Shown one piece after another: positions 32,893 through 39,669 of a stretch of DNA of 64,000 nucleotides. This DNA is from Planktothricoides raciborskii GIHE-MW2. GTDB lineage: Bacteria > Cyanobacteriota > Cyanobacteriia > Cyanobacteriales > Laspinemataceae. The notes beneath the pieces are model-generated. The model made no database searches. It saw only the letters and a program-made list of their open reading frames with translations, and was not told where the DNA came from. The translations under genes and the position numbers were made by a program. Each line of letters opens with the position of its first letter. Position 1 is the first letter of the stretch. The stretch spans positions 2,901,001-2,965,000 of the forward strand of contig NZ_CP159837.1 of the NCBI RefSeq assembly GCF_040564635.1, in the 5' to 3' direction.

Positions 32893-33897
32893 TTACTTCA
32901 ACACCAACGGCGGATATTTATCGGTTTCTCCCATTAAATACTTGGCTAAAAGTCGGGCTTGCCATTCAAAAGCCTCCTGATAAGTGCATTGCCGTCCCAT
33001 CACCGGATGCTTAAACTTTGACTGCTTTTTCTGTTCATAAAGGCGCAGAAAAATTTTCAACCCATCCGGGGTCAAAGAAACCGCATTACTAATCGGTTCG
33101 CTGACAAAATCTGCGGGAGATAAAGCCCCTTTATTAATCGCCGCTAATACCATCGCATCCACTACTAAAGGGCGAAACTCTTCCATTAAATCTAAGGCTA
33201 AAGAAGGGCGACCATAACGTTCCACATGAAGATAGCCTAAATATGGATCGAACCCCACAATATTTACCGCACTTTGAACATCGTGACGCAGCAACGCATA
33301 ACCAAAACTCAACAGGGAATTTACCGGGTCAGTGGGAGGTCGCCGGTTGCGGGTTTTAAAAGTAAATTCTGGATTGCGAATTAAGCGATCAAAACAACCA
33401 AAATACGCCGCACTTCCTGCCCCTTCATATCCCCGCAATGAATCAATCAATTCGGTATTTTCCAGAGATTCAATACTTTGCTTAATTTGGGCAATACTTG
33501 AACTTAAATCTACTCCCAAATTTTCCCGTTGACAGCGCATCAAACTACTGCGGTAATTCTTCAACTTGCCTCGGACAAAAGCCCGCACCAAATGCACTGC
33601 TTGCTCAGAATCTCCTGCGGCTTGCCATTGGGCTTTACGGACAAAAATATTCTTGGTCACTTCTGGTTCTAAGCGACCTAAATATTTACCATTTTTGGTT
33701 AAAAAACTTAGGGGTATTTTCCGGGTGAGTAACTCTGTCACCACCGCTGGGGAAACTGTCGCCCGACCCAAAACCACGACCCCATCAATTTTAATCAATG
33801 GCACATCTAATAACTTCTCTTTTTGGAATTTGACGTTTAATCGTTCATCGGTTTTACCAATTAACGCATCTTCTTGCGTAATGTACACGGTTCCCAT
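32893..33897 (-). CDS. cas1: CRISPR integrase Cas1
   Basis: 334 residues, the usual length. Metal-binding catalytic residues expected of Cas1 are seen: Glu158 in RGYEGAGSAAYF, His224 in GYLHVERYGR and Glu239/240 in ALDLMEEFRP. An N-terminal beta domain (MGTVYITQEDALIGKTDE) precedes the helical catalytic domain. With Cas2 it integrates new spacers at the leader end; Cas4, encoded just upstream, helps trim prespacers and choose the PAM side. It is 74 bp downstream of cas4 on the same strand. Confidence 0.97.
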   Translation of the reverse strand: MGTVYITQEDALIGKTDERLNVKFQKEKLLDVPLIKIDGVVVLGRATVSPAVVTELLTRKIPLSFLTKNGKYLGRLEPEVTKNIFVRKAQWQAAGDSEQAVHLVRAFVRGKLKNYRSSLMRCQRENLGVDLSSSIAQIKQSIESLENTELIDSLRGYEGAGSAAYFGCFDRLIRNPEFTFKTRNRRPPTDPVNSLLSFGYALLRHDVQSAVNIVGFDPYLGYLHVERYGRPSLALDLMEEFRPLVVDAMVLAAINKGALSPADFVSEPISNAVSLTPDGLKIFLRLYEQKKQSKFKHPVMGRQCTYQEAFEWQARLLAKYLMGETDKYPPLVLK

Positions 33898-33915
33898 ATT
33901 TTTTTCTCCTTGGTT

Positions 33916-33975
33916 CCAGAAACCGGGTTTCTTGAAGAAACCCGGTTTCTATGATTCAAAAAACCCGGTTTCTAT
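33916..33975. repeat. AAACCGGGTTTC hairpin repeat between cas4 and cas1
   Basis: GAAACCGGGTTTCTTGAAGA and its inverse at 33919-33949, plus a further half copy AACCCGGTTTCT at 33963-33974 reaching into the cas4 3' end. Same family as 11-40, 43036 and 44138. Confidence 0.8.
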
Positions 33976-34571
33976 TCTTGATATCGCCCAACTTTTTGCA
34001 CCGCTTGGGGCAAACATTGACTGAATAAACTACACCCTTGACACCGTTGGCTATACACCGCTGGGGGCATTTTTCCGGTGGTAAATAAGGCTTGAATTTT
34101 CCCAATAATCGCGATCGCTTCTTGCCGCATTTCCGGGGAAATATCCACGGCGACTCGCTGATGGGAATGGGCATAATAGACAAAACCTTGGTGAATTTTT
34201 TTGCCGGTCATTTCTTCCAAACATAACGCTTGACCCACCACTTGCAACGCATCATTATCCCACTCTCCCCGGTTGCCTCGTTTATATTCCACCGGATATA
34301 ATTGCCCATCTTTCGACTCAATTAAATCCGACTTGCCAATTAACTGATACTGCGCTGACTTTAACCAAATTGCCCGGACTTGTTCCGTTTCTTCTCGGTT
34401 ATTTTCACTGGTTATATAGACCGTTGTATGGACGCGATCGTGTAAACTGGTTCCCTCAATAGTGTACTGATTTTCGCTAAATTCGCCAGCACAAAACATC
34501 CGCCAACAACGGTGTTCGCAATAGGCATAATGATTCAATGCCGCAATGGGAATATATTCTGATTCATTCAT
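33972..34571 (-). CDS. cas4: CRISPR-associated exonuclease Cas4
   Basis: 199 residues. One cysteine near the N-terminus (Cys18 in AYCEHRC) and three near the C-terminus (Cys177, Cys180, Cys186) are positioned for the iron-sulphur cluster of Cas4. The RecB-like nuclease core shows Asp82 in GKSDLIE, Glu95-x-Lys97 in YPVEYKRG and QVVGQALCLEE. Cas4 trims prespacers before Cas1-Cas2 integration. The gene lies directly upstream of cas1. Confidence 0.96.
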   Translation of the reverse strand: MNESEYIPIAALNHYAYCEHRCWRMFCAGEFSENQYTIEGTSLHDRVHTTVYITSENNREETEQVRAIWLKSAQYQLIGKSDLIESKDGQLYPVEYKRGNRGEWDNDALQVVGQALCLEEMTGKKIHQGFVYYAHSHQRVAVDISPEMRQEAIAIIGKIQALFTTGKMPPAVYSQRCQGCSLFSQCLPQAVQKVGRYQE

Positions 34572-34619
34572 GGATTTTTACCTGACTTAATTAATCAAAC
34601 CGCCTGGGGTTAAAACCCC

Positions 34620-34935
34620 CGTCTAATAGCTAAAGTCGGTTAAAACCGACTAAAAATATATAATTTTGTAGGGTGTGTTAGGCGCTGGATTAACTTAATT
34701 ATTCCCAGGGAATAAATTAGATTCAGCGCCGTAACGCACCATTGACAATCGGTGCGTTACGGCGGTTTAATAAACCTTGATAAATGTCTGGGAAAACTGA
34801 CCGCCTAACGCACCCTACCGCTGTTTATCAGGGCGAAGCATTCGGGTAAAAAATTGTTAATGTTAACCGATAGATTGTTTGCCCGGTAAGCGAAGCTATG
34901 CCGTCAGGCTTTATGCTTCGCCCCTACCAGGCAAA
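34620..34935. repeat. Cluster of hairpin repeats between cas6 and cas4
   Basis: A GTAGGGTGTGTTAGGCG...CGCCTAACGCACCCTACC inverted repeat spans about 34674-34820, with GTGCGTTACGGCG in the middle. A GGGCGAAGCATTCGGG...GCTTCGCCCCTAC element follows at about 34832-34927, and its right part is an inverted copy of the one at 32570-32626. No gene is present. Confidence 0.8.
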
Positions 34936-34937
34936 AA

Positions 34938-35768
34938 TTATCGGTTAAATCGCCGAACCATGCCCATACCCATTGTGGTTTTTCGACCCACTCCGGCATA
35001 TAACGCAAAGTCAGCTAGGGCATTGATTTGTTTAACGATTAACGAGTCAATATTGCCCATTATTTGATAACCAACTTTGCCCACACAACCGATAAACTTA
35101 CTCCGATGATCCTGGACTAATTCCGTTTTAATATCAAAAAAACTGGGAAATATCTGGTCAAATGACTCTGAATTAAACGGCATCAGACTATATTTATTCC
35201 AGCGATTAATTAAACTCTGAAACACCGCCTCTCGGTTGGGCAAAGCGCAATCATATTTTCCCTGACGAAAACTCGTAGGGGTACAAAAAATTAAGCTAAA
35301 TTTGCGATCGCTTTCTGAGGCTTCCTGATAAATTTGCTGATAACTCATGGCTTTTGCCCAAGGCTGATTGGGGTTAGGATTGGTTAAAATACTGGTAATT
35401 TTCAAAACCGCCGATCCTAAATGCCAAGAATTTTCTAAATCCAGGGATAACCACAAATGAGTTAATCGCTGAAATAGGCGATCGTCTAACAGAGAAATTC
35501 GCCACCAGCAGGGAGTTCCGGGAGAAATTGGCTGAGAATGTTGCCACTGTAAACAATGGATATAATTCTCAGGTTTAGGAACATGAGTCACTTGCAACGG
35601 ACTCAAGGTAAAGGCTTTATCGCTATTTGACTCATGCAATAAATCCCCCAATTCTTTATCAACCGCAGATACCAAAGTTAAAAATAAAGCGTGAAAATGT
35701 CGCCCAGTTAAATACTGAGGATAAATTGGGGAAGTAGGGATTAAATTCAAAACTAAACTATAGGGCAT
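34938..35768 (-). CDS. cas6: CRISPR endoribonuclease Cas6
   Basis: 276 residues, a RAMP-superfamily protein that cuts pre-crRNA within the repeat to leave the 8-nt handle. Seen: the first ferredoxin-like strand SLVLNLIPTSPIYPQYLTGR and the C-terminal glycine-rich loop AGVGRKTTMGMGMV characteristic of Cas6. A histidine in YLTGRHFHALF is a candidate catalytic residue. It follows csc1 by about 100 bp on the same strand. Confidence 0.92.
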   Translation of the reverse strand: MPYSLVLNLIPTSPIYPQYLTGRHFHALFLTLVSAVDKELGDLLHESNSDKAFTLSPLQVTHVPKPENYIHCLQWQHSQPISPGTPCWWRISLLDDRLFQRLTHLWLSLDLENSWHLGSAVLKITSILTNPNPNQPWAKAMSYQQIYQEASESDRKFSLIFCTPTSFRQGKYDCALPNREAVFQSLINRWNKYSLMPFNSESFDQIFPSFFDIKTELVQDHRSKFIGCVGKVGYQIMGNIDSLIVKQINALADFALYAGVGRKTTMGMGMVRRFNR

Positions 35769-35867
35769 AATTTGGGTGTGGGTGTTTAGAGGATAGAGGA
35801 TAGAGGAGAGAGGAAAGAGTAATCAACAATCAACAATCAACCAACAAAAATCAACAATTCACAATAT

Positions 35868-36572
35868 TTAACTACTAAAACAATATGCCATATTTGCCGG
35901 TATTTTACCCCAGGGAGTGTCATAATATTGCCCTCGCAACTTGACATTTTTAATTAAACTTACTGGGGGCATATTAATGGTATCATAACTAAAGACTTGA
36001 TGGCTAAACATCACATCCAATGGATTCAAAGGATAGGGATAGAGAAAATCCGTTTCAGACTGCGATCGCTTTACCTCTTCTTTCTTGACAATCGTCACTT
36101 TTGCCTTACTCATCCATTTGCCTAACCGAATCCACCGGGGTAATTTTAATTCCCGATTGGCAATAATAAAACATTCAAAAACACTTTCTGGGGCAATTTC
36201 TTTTGTCCGACCAAAACTGGGAATATTTTTCTGGGTTTTCTGCATTTCCACATGATAGCGATTATCCGCATATTTCCAAGTATTTAACACAGTCTTATGA
36301 GACAGCGATCGCCCTGGAGTGACATAAATTTGCTGTTGATTTAACGGGTTTAAATGTGCGGCATATTTCGGGACTTGGGTCGGGCAAAAATAGCGATAAC
36401 TATCTTCCTCGGATACCTGAGTTTGGAAGCGATCGCTGTCTACCAGTCCCAAAGCATAACAGAGGGAATAATTATGTAACACCGTCTCAGTTTCATATAA
36501 GCGACCAATTTCTCTCGTAGCAAAATAGACGCTATCATGTAACTCGATTTCACACTGATGAATAATTGCCAT
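35868..36572 (-). CDS. csc1: Type I-D effector subunit Csc1 (Cas5d)
   Basis: 234 residues. The N-terminus IIHQCEIELHDSVYFATREIGRLYETE matches the Csc1/Cas5 group of type I-D systems. In the effector Csc1 caps the 5' handle of the crRNA next to Cas10d. Assignment also rests on position between csc2 and cas6. The start ATG at 36572 has little ambiguity. Confidence 0.93.
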   Translation of the reverse strand: MAIIHQCEIELHDSVYFATREIGRLYETETVLHNYSLCYALGLVDSDRFQTQVSEEDSYRYFCPTQVPKYAAHLNPLNQQQIYVTPGRSLSHKTVLNTWKYADNRYHVEMQKTQKNIPSFGRTKEIAPESVFECFIIANRELKLPRWIRLGKWMSKAKVTIVKKEEVKRSQSETDFLYPYPLNPLDVMFSHQVFSYDTINMPPVSLIKNVKLRGQYYDTPWGKIPANMAYCFSS

Positions 36573-36629
36573 AATTTTTTTCCTGATTTAATTGATTTGA
36601 TAAGTATTACCAAATATTACCAAATATTA

Positions 36630-36912
36630 CCTTGTAGGGGCGAAGCATTGGGCAGATACCTCATGGGGAAAAACCCAAATTTTTGCCCCAATGCTTCGCC
36701 CTAATTTATGGAATAGAGAACCAACCAAAAATTAAGTTAAGGGCGAAGCATTCGGTGCGGAATTTTTTAGTTGTGATTCAGATATATTTTGCCCGAATGC
36801 TTCGCCCCTACAGGAATAAACCAGCCCCCAAATCAGAGAATTGTCGGGGCGAAGCATTGGGCAGATACGTCATGGGGAAAAACCCAAATTTTAGCCCCAA
36901 TGCTTCGCCCTA
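36630..36912. repeat. Three GCGAAGCATT hairpin elements upstream of csc1
   Basis: Copies at about 36634-36703, 36739-36811 and 36844-36911, each starting GGGGCGAAGCATT and ending AATGCTTCGCCC in inverted orientation, with variable centres of about 45 bp. The first and third have nearly the same centre (GGGCAGATACNTCATGGGG). Confidence 0.85.
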
Positions 36913-36986
36913 ATTTATGGAACAGTAACCCTCCACTTTATTCCACTATGCTATAATCGACGTAATTACCAATTTTCATTATAAAG

Positions 36987-37250
36987 ATGTCCAAATATTT
37001 AACGATTGCTGAAGCCCAAGAAAAACTGCCCGAATTAGCGGATGATTTGACCTGCGAACCTGCCATCATCACTAAAGAAGGCAAACCTGTGATGATTGCC
37101 ATGAGTTGCCAGCAGTTTGATTCTCTTTTGGAAACAATCGAAATTTTAAGCGATCGAGAATTTATGGCCGATTTAAAAGAGGGAATTAGACAAGCTGATT
37201 CAGGAGAAACCATTAGTTTAGATAACCTCAAAGCTGAATTAGGATTTTAA
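36987..37250 (+). CDS. Orphan antitoxin, Phd/YefM-like
   Basis: 87 residues with MSKYLTIAEAQEKLPELAD at the N-terminus, the Phd/YefM DNA-binding fold pattern, followed by PAIITKEGKPVMIAMSCQQFDSLLETIEIL. The C-terminal part (MADLKEGIRQADSGETISLDNLKAEL) is the usual toxin-binding tail. It is on the plus strand, opposite to the cas genes, between csc1 and csc2. Downstream only a very short frame (MDDINEYEVIK, from about 37259) is open, so no RelE/Doc-type toxin is present here. It may be a remnant of a toxin-antitoxin pair or a repressor acting elsewhere. Confidence 0.85.
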   Translation: MSKYLTIAEAQEKLPELADDLTCEPAIITKEGKPVMIAMSCQQFDSLLETIEILSDREFMADLKEGIRQADSGETISLDNLKAELGF

Positions 37251-37471
37251 TCAAAAAATGGACGATATTAACGAGTACGAAGTCATAAAATAACCAAAAA
37301 ATGAGCAAATAATGGGCAAATAATCGGCGATCGCTGCTGGTTTATTTTTTTATCTTTACCAATTTTTTATTTAAAGGAGATTTATGGGAAGCGATCGATA
37401 ATTTGATTTAAAAGACTGATTTAATCCTAGGGTGGGCAAAATTTTGCCCACCCTACGGGATTTTTTACGGG
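37251..37471. other. Gap between antitoxin and csc2
   Basis: No gene beyond the 11-codon frame noted with the antitoxin. A GGGTGGGCAAAATTTTGCCC hairpin at about 37431-37455, just past the csc2 stop codon, may act as its transcript end. Confidence 0.6.
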
Positions 37472-38473
37472 TTATTTGGCCGCCCTTGCTTCTTTAATAT
37501 ACTTTTTAGCATAAGCTTTCGCCTCATCATCCGCTTGCTTTAACAACGCTTTCAAACTTTCCTCATTGCCAATAATTGCCTTAACCTCCTGTAACAATGG
37601 GGTAAAACTTTCGCCAATAAAATCCGTATGCACAATAAACTCCTCTGCCATCAATTTAACAATAGCCTGCGTTGCTGCTGCGAATACCTCATCCTCATTT
37701 AATGGATCGGGAGAATGCAACATTTGCCCCGCTTTCATCTCATCATAAATAGCCTGAGTCCATTGCAAATTACTGGTAATTTCGCCATCGGCAAATATCA
37801 CCCCAATTAACTCATTGCGAACTCGTCCGGTTCGGGTAGTTTGTGCCCCATAATGCCGCGTCCGCAAGATATTATTAAACACATACAAGAAACTTGCCTC
37901 AGTCGGGTCTTTCAACGTGACAATACTGGGGAAAAATACCTGGGGTTTAATATGGTCTTGTTGGTTAATTCGGCTGGTGACTTCTCCTAATTTAGCACCC
38001 CCTTCTCCTTTAGAAGCCATTGTACCATTTTCAAACGGCGCATTCAGGGTAAAATTCTCGTGAGAATCATCAAAAGCAGTAATCGAAAAAGCCGTATCTA
38101 CCACCACTTTTGATTTTTCTGAACCCGACTCCCCGATCGCAAATCCATAGATAATACAATCAGGATTCTTCATGGCAAATTTGACATTATATTCGCATTC
38201 GTCTGCGGTCATTAAGCCATAATTCCGCAACAATTCCCGACCGACTAACCGTTCTGGGGTAGACTGTTTCCGCTTAAACATAGTTAAACGGCTGATAGGT
38301 TGCGGGTTAGCAATTCCTGCCCGAACTCGCGCCTTATTTAATTCCCCATCAGTTTGGAATAAAGGATAAGATTCAGTAATCCGCAGGGTGAGAAAATGGG
38401 CATATTTTCCCATCGGTTTATAGGGAATTTCACTGTGGAATTTTTGAGAATTGACGGTTTTTAGGAAAGACAT
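37472..38473 (-). CDS. csc2: Type I-D effector backbone Csc2 (Cas7d)
   Basis: 333 residues from ATG 38473 (MSFLKTVNSQ). This start is preferred over one 11 codons upstream because CAGGAGAAAAAA, a good ribosome-binding site, lies immediately before it (38478-38487). The sequence has the Csc2 pattern, including FKRKQSTPERLVGRELLRNY and TRHYGAQTTRTGRVRNELIGV. Several Csc2 copies form the filament along the crRNA spacer in the I-D complex. Confidence 0.95.
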   Translation of the reverse strand: MSFLKTVNSQKFHSEIPYKPMGKYAHFLTLRITESYPLFQTDGELNKARVRAGIANPQPISRLTMFKRKQSTPERLVGRELLRNYGLMTADECEYNVKFAMKNPDCIIYGFAIGESGSEKSKVVVDTAFSITAFDDSHENFTLNAPFENGTMASKGEGGAKLGEVTSRINQQDHIKPQVFFPSIVTLKDPTEASFLYVFNNILRTRHYGAQTTRTGRVRNELIGVIFADGEITSNLQWTQAIYDEMKAGQMLHSPDPLNEDEVFAAATQAIVKLMAEEFIVHTDFIGESFTPLLQEVKAIIGNEESLKALLKQADDEAKAYAKKYIKEARAAK

Positions 38474-38519
38474 AGTTTTTTTCTCCTGTTCTAAAACTTT
38501 CAACATTGTTCAACATTGT

Positions 38520-39180
38520 TCAACTTGTAGGGGCGAAGCATTGGGCAGATATTTTATGGGGAAAAACCAGAATTTTTGCCCCAATGCTTCGCCCTGATTT
38601 ATGGAATTAACCAGCCCCCCAAATGAGGGATTTGTAGGGGCGAAGCATTGGGCAGATATTTTATGGGGAAAAACCCACATTTTTGCCCCAATGCTTCGCC
38701 CTGATTTATCCATTGGGCAGATATTTTATGGGGAAAAACCAGAATTTTTGCCCCAATGCTTCGCCCTGATTCATAGCGGTTATTGTCCGAATGAAGTACA
38801 GAGATTTTCTGGATTCCCGCCTTCGCGGGAATGACAAATTTTTTTGTAATTCATAACTATGACAATCGCTATAGCAGTCCTAAATGATTTATAAAATCTG
38901 TCTTCTCCCCTCTCCCTCTCTGGGAGAGGGGGTGGGGGTGAGGGTCTTCCACAACTGATTTAGGATCGCTATAAAGAATAGGCAACAACCCAATTTGGGG
39001 GTTAGGGCGAAGCATTCGGGGCGGAAACTTGGGTTTTAATTCAGAGATGGTTTGCCCGAATGCTTCGCCCCTACGGGACGGGGATATCTCTGAAAATTTG
39101 GGGTTAGGGCGAAGCATTCGGGGCGGAAATTTTGGTTTTAATTCAGAGGTGATCTGCCCGAATGCTTCGCCCCTACGAGA
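38520..39180. repeat. Five GCGAAGCATT hairpin elements between cas10d and csc2
   Basis: Copies at about 38525-38592, 38633-38702, 38707-38766 (lacking part of the left arm), 39004-39075 and 39106-39176. The first three share a GGGCAGATATTTTATGGGG centre and the last two a GGGGCGGAAA...GGTTTTAATTCAGAG centre, so each set looks recently copied. Between them, 38767-38990 holds only a short hairpin (CTCTCCCTCTCTGGGAGAGGG near 38910) and no gene. Confidence 0.85.
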
Positions 39181-39186
39181 CGGGGA

Positions 39187-39669
39187 TTAATCATCCTCAT
39201 TTAATGGCTGATTTTCTTTATTTTCCTGGTTTTCCTTATCTTGGGCTAAACGATAGAGAAACTCGCAAGTATCGCGAATCAAATTAATTTGCCGACCGGC
39301 TAAACGACCGCGATCGCCTGCGAAAGATTTCTCAAACACTTCCTCCACAAAATAGCGGGCAAACTCTAAAATTTTCTGCCGTTCTATATCCCGTTCTTTG
39401 CTATTAAACATCCAGCGACCTTCCGCAGTAGAAGAATGAACCCGATCCATTAGCTTAGAAACTGCTGCTGCCACCGCATCAACTAACGCCTCACCCTGAA
39501 AACTAGGGTCAGCATTTAAAATAGTATTTGCGGCAATATCAATCGGTTTTAATACGGCATTCGCTTTGGGGCTAAATTGCTTATTTGCCCGGTAAAACTC
39601 GCGATAAAGTTCGGTTAATTTTTTCGGATGATTGAGTGGAGACTCTGGTGACTTAATTTCTAGGGACAT
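39187..39669 (-). CDS. cas11d: Internal small subunit Cas11d, in frame within cas10d
   Basis: Inside cas10d a perfect AGGAGG (39675-39680) precedes the in-frame ATG at 39669 by five bases. Translation from there gives 160 residues beginning MSLEIKSPES, all alpha-helical in character. It is known from type I-D and other systems that the small subunit is made by internal initiation within the large-subunit gene. Size, position and the unusually strong ribosome site match that. Translation has not been shown here. Confidence 0.85.
   Translation of the reverse strand: MSLEIKSPESPLNHPKKLTELYREFYRANKQFSPKANAVLKPIDIAANTILNADPSFQGEALVDAVAAAVSKLMDRVHSSTAEGRWMFNSKERDIERQKILEFARYFVEEVFEKSFAGDRGRLAGRQINLIRDTCEFLYRLAQDKENQENKENQPLNEDD

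Noticed and set aside
32659-33014. Plus-strand ORFs at 32.6-33.0 kb
   Set aside because: They arise from TTGTTGG and CTCCTCTG repeats and from the antisense of cas1.
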